Origin: Dehalococcoidia bacterium UBA5748
Lineage (GTDB): Bacteria; Chloroflexota; Dehalococcoidia; Dehalococcoidales; UBA5627
Length of the DNA: 64,000 bases
Direction: 5' to 3'
NCBI GenBank assembly: GCA_002419135.1
Contig: DIFM01000041.1
Coordinates: 79,402 to 143,401, forward strand
The stretch's first letter is position 1. Every line of letters starts with the position of its first letter. Shown in pieces: positions 43,705 to 52,512 of the stretch. Under the pieces are notes generated by a model. The model was given only the letters and a program-made list of their open reading frames with translations. It ran no database searches and was not told where the DNA came from. The translations under genes were made by a program, and so were the position numbers.

Positions 43705-45282
43705 TTATTTATTCTTTATCAGCCAGTACTCAAGGCTGTCTGCCAGCGCCAGCCAACTGGCTTCGATGATATTGGCAGAACTGCCTACTGTTTTCCAGTG
43801 GTCTGTGCCATCAGTAGATTCTATAAGCACTCGCACCTGTGATGCGGTATTTTTAGAATCCAGTATTCGTACTTTATAGTCCACAAGCTGAATGCAGGAA
43901 AGCTGTGGATACGACTGTATCAATGCTTTCCTCAAGGCTTTATCCATGGCGTTAACAGGTCCGTTACCCTCGGAAGCAGTGTGCATTATCTGCCCTTCTA
44001 CTTGAACCTTTACCATTGCTTCGGAAAGTGCTTCGTCGCTATTATGAGTAGTGGGGGAACGCCTGCGGCTTTCTATTATTACCATAAAATCGACCAGTTC
44101 AAAGGGTGATTGATAATCTGACTGGGCTCTGTGAACCAGCAAATCGAAGGATGCTTCGGCATTTTCATATTGAAAACCACGGCTTTCAAGTTCTTTCACC
44201 TTCTCCAACAATTGTTGGGCTTCCTTCCCCTTAGGGGGTAATGTAACACCGATTTGACTGGCGCGATGAACTATATTAGACCTGCCGGAAAGTTCTGAAA
44301 TCAACATACGTGATTTATTGCCCACTAACTCCGGGTCTATATGCTGGTAGCTGCCCGACCACTTGCTCAAGCCGGAAACATGCAACCCTGCCTTGTGGCT
44401 GAAGGCGCTGCTTCCCACGTAAGGCAGTGATGGATTTGGATTAAGATTTGCTACCTCATTAATGTAACTGGCTACTTCGGAAAGCTTTGTCAGATTGTTG
44501 TCGCTTATGCAATCCAGTCCCATTTTCAGTTTAAGATTGGGAATTATCGAGCAGAGGTTGGCGTTACCGCACCTCTCACCGTAACCGTTGATGGTGCCCT
44601 GTACATGTGTAACACCCGCATTTACTGCAGCAAGCGTAACAGCTACTGCCAGTTCACTATCATTATGAGCATGAATTCCTATTGGTATTGAAGTTAGCTC
44701 TCTTACTTTTTTAACAGCTTCATACGCTTCATCCGGCAAAGTGCCTCCGTTTGTATCGCATAATACCAGACAGTCAGCTCCTGCTTTTTCGGAAGCGACA
44801 AGAACATCCAGCGCATATTGCTGATTATCCTTGAAACCATCGAAGAAATGTTCGGCATCGATAAAAACAGATATCCCTTTGTTTTTCAGGTATCCGGTTG
44901 AATCCGTTATCATATTTATATTTTCTTCCAGGGTGGTTTCCAGCACCTGCGTTACCTGTCGCGCCGAACATTTTGAAACAAGTGTAACAATGCCGGTTTT
45001 AGCTTCAATAAGTGAAGCCAGTGTTGCGTCATCTTCTGCTTTTCCGTTTGCTCTTCTGGTGCTTCCAAAAGCAACCAGTTTGGCATTTTTTAAATTCAAA
45101 TCATGTGCTTTATTAAAAAATTCGATATCTTTGGGATTCGAACCGGGCCATCCGCCTTCTATGTAATGTATACCCAGCTCATCAAGTTTGCAGGCAATAT
45201 TCAGCTTATCGACAACAGAAAAGGAAATCCCCTCCTTTTGCGCTCCATCCCTCAGCGTCGTATCGTAAAGCTGTATAGACAT
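43705..45282 (-). CDS. cimA: (R)-citramalate synthase
   Basis: 525 residues of the DRE-TIM metallolyase group. The N-terminus YDTTLRDGAQKEGISFS and IEGGWPGSNPKD are characteristic of CimA rather than LeuA. A catalytic barrel is followed by a LeuA_dimer regulatory domain from about 395. It condenses pyruvate and acetyl-CoA to citramalate, the threonine-independent route to 2-oxobutyrate and isoleucine. It is the last gene of the leu cluster, 12 bases after leuB. Confidence 0.93.
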   Translation of the reverse strand: MSIQLYDTTLRDGAQKEGISFSVVDKLNIACKLDELGIHYIEGGWPGSNPKDIEFFNKAHDLNLKNAKLVAFGSTRRANGKAEDDATLASLIEAKTGIVTLVSKCSARQVTQVLETTLEENINMITDSTGYLKNKGISVFIDAEHFFDGFKDNQQYALDVLVASEKAGADCLVLCDTNGGTLPDEAYEAVKKVRELTSIPIGIHAHNDSELAVAVTLAAVNAGVTHVQGTINGYGERCGNANLCSIIPNLKLKMGLDCISDNNLTKLSEVASYINEVANLNPNPSLPYVGSSAFSHKAGLHVSGLSKWSGSYQHIDPELVGNKSRMLISELSGRSNIVHRASQIGVTLPPKGKEAQQLLEKVKELESRGFQYENAEASFDLLVHRAQSDYQSPFELVDFMVIIESRRRSPTTHNSDEALSEAMVKVQVEGQIMHTASEGNGPVNAMDKALRKALIQSYPQLSCIQLVDYKVRILDSKNTASQVRVLIESTDGTDHWKTVGSSANIIEASWLALADSLEYWLIKNK

Positions 45283-45294
45283 ATAAATACTACC

Positions 45295-46383
45295 TTATAT
45301 CCTTTCGGCGATTAAATCACCCATCCGGCTTGTGGTTACTTTAGTTGAGCCTTCGCCCATTATATCATAAGTGGCATAATTTTCTGATAGAACCTTGCTA
45401 ATGGCATCTTCAACAGCCGTTGCTTCATGCGAGAGCCCGAATGAATAACTAAGCATCATAGCCATGCTTAAAATTGTAGCAATCGGATTGGCGTCGTTTA
45501 GCCCTTTATGACGCGGTGCGCTGCCATGGCTGGGCTCGTACATCCCGAGTGTTCTCTCGCCGTCTTTGGGTACACCCGCTAGGCTGGCCGATGCCAGCAT
45601 TCCCAACGAACCGCCCAGCATGGATGCCTCATCGGTTAATACATCGCCGAATGTATTTTCGGTAACCAGTACATCGAGATACCTGGGATTCTGAATAATT
45701 CTCATGGCACAAGCGTCGACAAGCATGTGCTCCAGTTCCACATCAGGGTATTCCTTTGAGATTTCAACCGCGACCTGTCTCCATAGTCTTGAGGATTGCA
45801 GCACGTTGGCTTTATCTACCGATATCAACTTCTTTTTGCGTGTGCGGGCAATCTCGAAACCAACTCTGATTATACGCGCGATTTCATGTTCGGAATATAG
45901 CATCGAATCAACCGCCCATCTACCGTCACTTTCTTCCCATCTCTTTTTGGGTTGTCCGAAATATAAACCGCCCGTTAGCTCTCTTACAAATATGAAATCG
46001 ACATCATTTAGCACTTGGGGCTTGAAATTAGTATGGTCGAACAAGGATGGATAGACATGCACAGGACGCAGGTTGGCAAATAAGCCTAGTTCCTTGCGAA
46101 TTGCCAGTAAACCATCCTCAGGGTGAATCGGCGCCTGTGGATCGTCAAATCTGGGGTCACCGACGGCGCCTAATAATACGGCATCACTCTTTTTACATTT
46201 ATCAATAGTTTCCTGCGATAAGGCCGTTCCCTCCTCTTCTATAGCAATCCCGCCGATCAGGGCATAATCGCAATTAAATTCATGACCGAATTTTTTACCG
46301 ACAGCATTCATTACTTTTACCGATTCGTCGATGATTTCAGGCCCTATGCCGTCACCCGGTAAAACTACAACATTGAACTTCAT
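45295..46383 (-). CDS. leuB: 3-isopropylmalate dehydrogenase
   Basis: 362 residues. NAD-dependent oxidative decarboxylation in leucine synthesis; it can also act on the citramalate-derived intermediate. Motifs are VVLPGDGIGPEI, FANLRPVHVYPSL, RELTGGLYFGQPK, VDKANVLQSSRLWR and the NAD-binding EPSHGSAPRHKG. Its ATG follows the leuD stop directly, so the genes are coupled. Confidence 0.96.
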   Translation of the reverse strand: MKFNVVVLPGDGIGPEIIDESVKVMNAVGKKFGHEFNCDYALIGGIAIEEEGTALSQETIDKCKKSDAVLLGAVGDPRFDDPQAPIHPEDGLLAIRKELGLFANLRPVHVYPSLFDHTNFKPQVLNDVDFIFVRELTGGLYFGQPKKRWEESDGRWAVDSMLYSEHEIARIIRVGFEIARTRKKKLISVDKANVLQSSRLWRQVAVEISKEYPDVELEHMLVDACAMRIIQNPRYLDVLVTENTFGDVLTDEASMLGGSLGMLASASLAGVPKDGERTLGMYEPSHGSAPRHKGLNDANPIATILSMAMMLSYSFGLSHEATAVEDAISKVLSENYATYDIMGEGSTKVTTSRMGDLIAERI

Positions 46384-46878
46384 TTATTCCTTCTCCAATT
46401 TCTTTTTAGTATATTCGATAAGTCCGCCTGCTGAGATTAACTCGCTCATAAAATCGGGATAAGTTTCAGCGGTAAACTCTTTTCCGGTATTTAGATTCTT
46501 AATTCTACCATCTGATAAGTCGACTTCCAGAATGTCTCCGTTGTTTGTATTATCGACAGCATCGCCGCATTCCAGCAGCGGTAAGCCAATATTTATCGAG
46601 TTTCTGAAAAAAATGCGCGCAAAGCTTTTGGCGATAACACAGGAAACACCTGAAGCCTTAATCGCTATCGGCGCATGCTCTCTGGAAGAACCACAGCCGA
46701 AATTAGATGTAGCCACGATAATATCGCCACTATTGACCTTACTGACAAATTCGAGGTCTATATCTTCCATACAATGCTTTGCAAGCTCACACGGTTCGGA
46801 AACATTTAAATAGCGTGCCGGAATAATAGCATCCGTGTCGACATTTTCCCCGTACTTAAAAACCTTTCCTTTTAACAT
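46384..46878 (-). CDS. leuD: 3-isopropylmalate dehydratase small subunit
   Basis: 164 residues, the short form typical of archaea and several anaerobes. Motifs: KYGENVDTDAIIPARYL, NFGCGSSREHAPIAIKA and ARIFFRNSINIGLPLLE. It pairs with LeuC to isomerise isopropylmalate and probably methylmalate. Between it and leuC lies an inserted methyltransferase gene. Confidence 0.96.
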   Translation of the reverse strand: MLKGKVFKYGENVDTDAIIPARYLNVSEPCELAKHCMEDIDLEFVSKVNSGDIIVATSNFGCGSSREHAPIAIKASGVSCVIAKSFARIFFRNSINIGLPLLECGDAVDNTNNGDILEVDLSDGRIKNLNTGKEFTAETYPDFMSELISAGGLIEYTKKKLEKE

Positions 46879-46920
46879 TAAGAGGACAGCTCCTTTATTA
46901 TATACTTGACCAACTTATAT

Positions 46921-47541
46921 TTATAATTCGATGACAGACTGTATATTAAGCCGCTTTTTGTAAACCGCTTCATAATTTTGGCATACAAGCGATTTTTCCA
47001 ATAGTGAATGAATCTTCTCAAAGCTATTGGAATCAAAAAAATTCTGTATTTCATCTATATCTATTGCTTCCAATCCGAAACTGAACCTGGACATTTTATC
47101 CATACTGGAAATTGATTCCGGATAAATAACCTCGGCATAAACAAGATAACCTCCGGGTTTTAACACACGATTGATTTCGGCAAGCGCTTTTTGCCAGCCA
47201 TCGATATGATGCAAAACTCCGAAAGATATAATCACATCGAAACTTTCGTCTTTAAACGGAAGATTAACGGCATCGGCTATCATAAACTTCAGATTCGTGA
47301 GTTTGGTTGCAGCTAATATGTTTGCATCAATCTGCCTGGTATCTATATCAATAGCGGTAACAGTCCCCATATACGTTTTCGCAATATATTTACTTACCTC
47401 TCCGTTACCGCATCCGATTTCCATGAAATCTGTTTTTTCTTCAAACTCAACGAATTCCAACAGTTTCTTTGCCAGTGTTAATCCCCGCTTTTTACTCCAG
47501 GGGCTGTTAACAAGCAGTTTCTCAAATCCAAGCATTTTCAT
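46921..47541 (-). CDS. class I SAM-dependent methyltransferase inserted in the leu operon
   Basis: 206 residues from ATG 47541; ATG 47535 is an alternative. Motif I is DFMEIGCGNGEVSKYI, motif II MIADAVNLPF, and FGVLHHIDGW plus LKPGGYLVYAEV complete a Methyltransf_11-type fold. The substrate is unknown. It starts four bases after the leuC stop and lies before leuD, so it is translated from the same message although no leucine-pathway step needs it. Confidence 0.85.
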   Translation of the reverse strand: MKMLGFEKLLVNSPWSKKRGLTLAKKLLEFVEFEEKTDFMEIGCGNGEVSKYIAKTYMGTVTAIDIDTRQIDANILAATKLTNLKFMIADAVNLPFKDESFDVIISFGVLHHIDGWQKALAEINRVLKPGGYLVYAEVIYPESISSMDKMSRFSFGLEAIDIDEIQNFFDSNSFEKIHSLLEKSLVCQNYEAVYKKRLNIQSVIEL

Positions 47542-47545
47542 TTTT

Positions 47546-48796
47546 CTATATTTCCTCGGGGCTGACAATGTAACCGGCTACAGCACTGGCTGCCGCAACC
47601 GCGGGGTTAGCCAAATAGACTTCTGATTTGGTGCTCCCCATTCTTCCCACAAAGTTGCGGTTGGTTGTTGAAATACACTTCTCACCGGCAGCAAGTATTC
47701 CCATATGCCCGCCCAGGCAGGGACCGCATGTGGGCGTGCTGACGACGGCGCCTGCTCTTATGAACGTTTCTATCAAGCCTTCTTTTAATGCGTCCAAATA
47801 AATCTGTTGTGAGCCCGGTATTACGATGCAGCGCACATGTGAATTTACATCTTTTCCTTTCAATACCGACGCTGCCAACCGAAGGTCATCAAGCCTGCCG
47901 TTGGTACAGCTGCCAATTACCGATTGGTCAATTTTAACGTTATCCAGTTGGCTGACCGGTTTTGTATTTGAAGGCAGGTGCGGGCAGGAAACCTGCGGTT
48001 CAATTGTCGATACATCATATTCAATGACTTTGATATATGAGGCATCGGCATCCGGTTCATATATGTTATAATCTCTTTTTTGGCGCAACATTATGTAATC
48101 TAAAGTCTTTCTGTCAACTTTAAATATACCGGCTTTACCTCCCGCTTCGATTGCCATATTAGCCATGGTAAACCGGCCATCCATATCCATTTCGTCAATA
48201 GCCTTGCCATGAAACTCCATTGCGGAATACAGGGCACCATCGACACCGATATCTCCGATTGTGTAAAGAATTAAATCTTTGCCCCCTACCCATTTACCGA
48301 GTTTGCCGTGATAAATGAATTTAAGGGTCGGAGGTACTTTCATCCATACTTCCCCTGTTGCCATTGCTGCGGCAATGTCGGTTGAACCCATACCGGTAGC
48401 AAATGCTCCCAGCGCGCCATAGGTACAGGTATGTGAATCAGCTCCAATAACAACGTCGCCGGGCAGTACCAAACCCGATTCCGGCAGAATTACATGTTCG
48501 ATACCCATCTTGCCGATTTCGAAGTAGTTGATTTTTTGTTCACGTGCAAATTCGCGTACCATTTTAGCCTGTTCGGCTGCCGCTATATCCTTATTGGGAG
48601 TAAAATGGTCGGGAACCATTACTACTTTGGACGGGTCGAATACCCTTTTTACTCCTATTTTGTTAAATTCCCTGATAGCTATCGGAGCAGTAATATCGTT
48701 GGATAGAACCATATCCACCCTTACATTGATAAACTGTCCTGGATTAAGCGTCTTTTTATCACAATGCGCCGCCAGTATTTTTTCTATTAAAGTCAA
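47546..48796 (-). CDS. leuC: 3-isopropylmalate dehydratase large subunit
   Basis: 416-residue aconitase-family subunit of the HacA-like short type. It carries the [4Fe-4S] cluster through SCTNGR and TPTCGPCLGGHMG. Other motifs are VPDHFTPNKD, GADSHTCTYGALGAFATGMGS split here as GADSHTCTYGALGAFA, and GRMGS. Works with LeuD. It follows the MgtC-like gene by 33 bases. Confidence 0.96.
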   Translation of the reverse strand: MTLIEKILAAHCDKKTLNPGQFINVRVDMVLSNDITAPIAIREFNKIGVKRVFDPSKVVMVPDHFTPNKDIAAAEQAKMVREFAREQKINYFEIGKMGIEHVILPESGLVLPGDVVIGADSHTCTYGALGAFATGMGSTDIAAAMATGEVWMKVPPTLKFIYHGKLGKWVGGKDLILYTIGDIGVDGALYSAMEFHGKAIDEMDMDGRFTMANMAIEAGGKAGIFKVDRKTLDYIMLRQKRDYNIYEPDADASYIKVIEYDVSTIEPQVSCPHLPSNTKPVSQLDNVKIDQSVIGSCTNGRLDDLRLAASVLKGKDVNSHVRCIVIPGSQQIYLDALKEGLIETFIRAGAVVSTPTCGPCLGGHMGILAAGEKCISTTNRNFVGRMGSTKSEVYLANPAVAAASAVAGYIVSPEEI

Positions 48797-48829
48797 CTTT
48801 ATACTCCTGATAAGTAATTAATAAAATAA

Positions 48830-49240
48830 TTAATCCTTTTTATTTAATCGCCATGGCAAAATGAGCACTAAAAACACCATGACAGTTGTGGCTACGGCTA
48901 ATATATACATACCGGAACCGGCTGCCATACCGATACCTGCCGTAATCCAGATGGTTGCCGCAGTCGTTAAACCTTTAACAACATTTGAGTCATCACGCCT
49001 CAGAATTACTCCGGCACCAAGGAAACCGATGCCGGTAACTATACCGGCGGCGACACGGGCCTGGTCGGTAATACCGAATCCATATGCCGATACCACCGTA
49101 AAAAGTGCCGCACCGGAGCATATCAAAATCAGGTCTCTTAATCCGGCCGGCTTTTCTGCCTTGCCTCTTTGAAATCCCAGAATACCGCCGAGCACCATTG
49201 CCAGCAGTATACGCAGAACCATTTCCAATTCAATAGGCAT
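48830..49240 (-). CDS. MgtC/SapB-family membrane protein
   Basis: 136 residues with about four membrane segments and the family core GILGFQRGKAEKPAGLRDLIL, shown partly: GFQRGKAEKPAGLRD, followed by GIGFLGAGVILRRDD and GLTTAATIWITAGIGMA. The C-terminal soluble domain of longer MgtC proteins is missing. The family is linked to magnesium limitation and membrane ATPase control; its role here is unknown. It sits between leuA and leuC in the operon, with 33-base gaps on both sides. Confidence 0.9.
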   Translation of the reverse strand: MPIELEMVLRILLAMVLGGILGFQRGKAEKPAGLRDLILICSGAALFTVVSAYGFGITDQARVAAGIVTGIGFLGAGVILRRDDSNVVKGLTTAATIWITAGIGMAAGSGMYILAVATTVMVFLVLILPWRLNKKD

Positions 49241-49273
49241 ACTTTACACCCCTATAAACGGCTCTTTTTTCAA

Positions 49274-50785
49274 CTAGGCACTTAACAGTTTGTTAAGTGC
49301 ATTCAGATAAGCCTTAGCGCAAGCTACTATTATGTCCGTATCAGCGCCTCTACCGGTATATGTTACACCATCACTTTCAATTCTTATGAGTACCTCTCCG
49401 ATAGCATCTATCCCCTCTGTAATAGATTTTACGGTAAATTCGGTTAGCTTATTGGGTACTTTTACCAGACGGTTAATAGCCTCGTATACGGCATCGACCG
49501 GTCCTGTACCAAGTGCAGCATCGGCAATAACACTGCCATCGTCACGAATAAGCCTGACAGCGGCAGTCGGCACTCCCTTATCTCCGCAGGTTACCTGGAG
49601 CCTGTCCAGTTTGTAGGATTCGGTAATGATGCCTTCCCTTTTTTCCTGTGCCACCAATGATTCGATATCTCTATCGGTAACCTCTTTTTTCTTATCGGCC
49701 AACTCTTTGAAGGCAACGAATAAGCGGTCAATATCAGCATCTGCCGGATTATAACCCAGTTCGGAAAGTCTTTCTTTGAAGGCATGTCTTCCGCTGGATT
49801 TTCCCATTACCAGGCTGGAACCCGGTAAGCCGATAGTCCTGGGGTCCATAATTTCATAGGTGCGGGACATTTTCATTACGCCGTCCTGGTGAATACCCGA
49901 TTGATGACGAAAAGCGTTTCCGCCGATAACCGCTTTATTCGGTTGTACGGGGAAACCCGTTAATTCACTTACCAGACGGCTGGTCTTATATATTTGTTCG
50001 GTATTGATATCGGTTATCACGTCAAACAGGTCGCTGCGTGTTTTTAATATCATCACTATTTCTTCCAATGCAGCGTTGCCGGCTCTTTCACCTATACCGT
50101 TAACCGTACATTCGATCTGTCTGGCTCCGTTTTTTACCGCCGACAGTGAATTGGCTACAGCCAAGCCCAAATCGTTGTGGCAATGTACACTTATTTTTGC
50201 CTTATTTATATTCGGAACATTTTTAAAAATACCGGCAATAAGTTGACCGAATTCTTCGGGTATGGAATAACCGACCGTATCGGGAATATTCAATGTGGTT
50301 GCGCCCGCATCGATTACCGCTTCCAGCATCTGATAGATATACTCCGGATTGGAGCGACTGGCATCCATAGGAGAAAACTCTATGTCTTCCACATATCCTC
50401 TGGCGCGTTTCACCATATTAAGCGCCATTTCCAGTACTTCTTCCTTACTTTTTTTCAACTGGTGCATAATGTGGATATCAGACGAGGACACAAACACATG
50501 AATACGGGGATGCTTTGCACTCTTTAACGCTTCTGCCGCTTTATCGATATCACTTGCTATTGCACGTGAAAGTCCGCAGATTATCGGATTGCGAATTTCG
50601 CGAGATACCAATTCCACCGCTTCGAAGTCTCCGGGGGAAGAAGCAGGAAAGCCTGCCTCTATAACATCTACTCCCAGCCGTTCCAATTGGCGGGCAATTT
50701 CCAGTTTTTCGTTTATATTTAGCGAGGCGCCGGCTGCTTGTTCTCCGTCCCTCAGAGTGGTATCAAAAATAACTACTTTATCCAT
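49274..50785 (-). CDS. leuA: 2-isopropylmalate synthase
   Basis: 503 residues. Condenses acetyl-CoA with 2-oxoisovalerate. Motifs: FDTTLRDGEQAAGASLN, IEAGFPASSPGDFEAV, HCHNDLGLAVANSL with the metal histidines, NGIGERAGNAALEEIVM, and HQSGIHQDGV. The C-terminal LeuA_dimer domain (about 370-503) would carry leucine feedback inhibition. It is distinct from the cimA-encoded paralogue 4 kb downstream. Confidence 0.96.
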   Translation of the reverse strand: MDKVVIFDTTLRDGEQAAGASLNINEKLEIARQLERLGVDVIEAGFPASSPGDFEAVELVSREIRNPIICGLSRAIASDIDKAAEALKSAKHPRIHVFVSSSDIHIMHQLKKSKEEVLEMALNMVKRARGYVEDIEFSPMDASRSNPEYIYQMLEAVIDAGATTLNIPDTVGYSIPEEFGQLIAGIFKNVPNINKAKISVHCHNDLGLAVANSLSAVKNGARQIECTVNGIGERAGNAALEEIVMILKTRSDLFDVITDINTEQIYKTSRLVSELTGFPVQPNKAVIGGNAFRHQSGIHQDGVMKMSRTYEIMDPRTIGLPGSSLVMGKSSGRHAFKERLSELGYNPADADIDRLFVAFKELADKKKEVTDRDIESLVAQEKREGIITESYKLDRLQVTCGDKGVPTAAVRLIRDDGSVIADAALGTGPVDAVYEAINRLVKVPNKLTEFTVKSITEGIDAIGEVLIRIESDGVTYTGRGADTDIIVACAKAYLNALNKLLSA

Positions 50786-50936
50786 TTTATCCTTCCTTAT
50801 AGAAAATATTTATTCTCATGACTATGGAAACCCCTCCCCGACAATAGAGAGGGGCCAATAAGGATGAGATTATTTCCCATTGAAAGGACGACGATATTGG
50901 ATTTATTTAATAAAGAGTTATTCAATTTCTTATCAC
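50786..50936. other. intergenic gap between ilvC and leuA with a GC hairpin
   Basis: The longest gap in the cluster (151 bases). CCCCTC (50831-50836) and GAGGGG (50849-50854) form a hairpin that on the minus strand is followed only by TTTCC. It may attenuate or stabilise the message between ilvC and leuA. Confidence 0.45.
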
Positions 50937-51935
50937 TTATTTATTATTTTTTAACCAGGGCATCATTTCTCTCAGTTCAGCCCCCACCTCTTCAATCAGT
51001 TCTTCCGATTCCATTCTTTTCAATGAATTATACACCGGGGACCCTGCTTGATTTTCAAGTATCCATTCCTTGGCAAAACTGCCGTCCTGAATTTCTGAGA
51101 GTATTTCTTCCATCTCATCGAACGATTGCTCGTTTATGACACGTGGTCCGCGGGTGTATCCTCCGTACTCGGCGGTGTCGCTTACGGAATAATTCATATA
51201 TTTCAGTCCGCCTTTGTACATCAGGTCGACAATGAGCTTCAGTTCATGGAAACATTCAAAGTAAGCGATTTCCGGTTGATAGCCTGCTTCAACCAATGTT
51301 TGAAATCCTGCTTTTACCAGCGAAGCAACTCCACCGCAAAGAACTGCCTGCTCACCGAAGAGGTCTGTTTCCGTTTCTTCGGCAAAGGTAGTCTCTAATA
51401 CTCCGGAACGACCGCAACCGATACCTTTAGCATAAGCCAATGCTAAATCTTTAGCCTGCCCGGAAGCATCCTGGAATACTGCAACCAGAGCAGGTGGCCC
51501 CGAATTTTCAATATATGTCTCTCGCAACATATGGCCGGGGCATTTCGGCGCTATCATGGTTACGTCTACATCCGCCGGAGGTACAATTTGCCCGTAGTGA
51601 ATATTAAAACCGTGGGCAAACATTAACATCTTGCCCGGTTTTAGTTCATCTTTAATAGACTGGTTATATATTTTAGCTTGAATGGTATCCGGAGCAAGAA
51701 CCATGATTACATCAGATTTTCTGGAGACAACATCAGCTGTATAAACTTCAAAGTCCGCTTCTTTGGCTTTCTTCCAGCAATCACTTCCTTCAACTTCGGC
51801 AATAATTACTTTCAGTCCGCTATCTCTCAGATTTTGTGCCTGTGCATGTCCCTGGCTGCCGTAACCGATTACCCCGATAATCTTATCCTTTAATAGGTTC
51901 AGGTCACAATTTTCATCATAATATATAGTCGCCAT
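50937..51935 (-). CDS. ilvC: ketol-acid reductoisomerase, class I
   Basis: 332 residues. Isomerises and reduces acetolactate and acetohydroxybutyrate. The Rossmann motif is GVIGYGSQGHAQAQNL; metal and catalytic segments APKCPGHMLR, AYAKGIGCGR, EETETDLFGEQAVLCGG and EcfHELKLIVDLMYKGG are typical. The cofactor loop after strand 2 reads AEVEGSDCW where NADPH enzymes usually have an Arg and two Ser; here Arg is gone and an Asp is present. This suggests NADH use, as inference. Confidence 0.95.
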   Translation of the reverse strand: MATIYYDENCDLNLLKDKIIGVIGYGSQGHAQAQNLRDSGLKVIIAEVEGSDCWKKAKEADFEVYTADVVSRKSDVIMVLAPDTIQAKIYNQSIKDELKPGKMLMFAHGFNIHYGQIVPPADVDVTMIAPKCPGHMLRETYIENSGPPALVAVFQDASGQAKDLALAYAKGIGCGRSGVLETTFAEETETDLFGEQAVLCGGVASLVKAGFQTLVEAGYQPEIAYFECFHELKLIVDLMYKGGLKYMNYSVSDTAEYGGYTRGPRVINEQSFDEMEEILSEIQDGSFAKEWILENQAGSPVYNSLKRMESEELIEEVGAELREMMPWLKNNK

Positions 51936-51981
51936 ATCAAACCCTTCCCGGAAAATAAATTTTTAAATACAGATAGATTGT

Positions 51982-52512
51982 CTATTGTATATCTTTTAGC
52001 GATTCTTTATCAATAGCAGCGGATTTTGCGCCGCCCCTTATCATAGCTACGCAACCGGTTCTTGCAAGTTCCTTAATGCCAAAACCTCGCAGCATGTTAT
52101 AAAAGGAGGACAGTTTGTCTTCATCGCCGGTGGCTTCAATTATAAGCGAATCTGAAGATACATCCACAATCTTGGCACGGAATATATCGACTATCTGCAT
52201 TATTTCACTGCGTGTCGTAGAGGTGGCGTTTACTTTTATTAAAGCCAGTTCGCGTATTATTGTTGTTGCCCCGGTAACATCTGCCACTTTTATTACATCG
52301 ACTAATTTTTCGAGTTGCTTTCTAACCTGCTCGACCATAGCGGAATTGCCGATAACAACGATGGTCATTCTGGATATATGTGGCAGTTCACTGTGTCCGA
52401 CGGTTATACTGTCGATATTAAAACCCCGTCTTCTAAAAAGACTGGCCGCTCTATTGAGGACACCCGGCTTATCGGTAACCATAGCTACCAGTGTGTGCTT
52501 TGTCGTTAACAT
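51982..52512 (-). CDS. ilvH: acetolactate synthase regulatory subunit
   Basis: 176 residues. An N-terminal ACT domain (HTLVAMVTDKPGVLNRAASLFRRRGFNI, excerpt TDKPGVLNRAASLF) is followed by the ALS_ss C-terminal domain with ATGDEDKLSSFYNMLRGFGIKE. It binds valine and activates or inhibits IlvB. Its ATG follows the ilvB stop with no gap. Confidence 0.96.
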   Translation of the reverse strand: MLTTKHTLVAMVTDKPGVLNRAASLFRRRGFNIDSITVGHSELPHISRMTIVVIGNSAMVEQVRKQLEKLVDVIKVADVTGATTIIRELALIKVNATSTTRSEIMQIVDIFRAKIVDVSSDSLIIEATGDEDKLSSFYNMLRGFGIKELARTGCVAMIRGGAKSAAIDKESLKDIQ

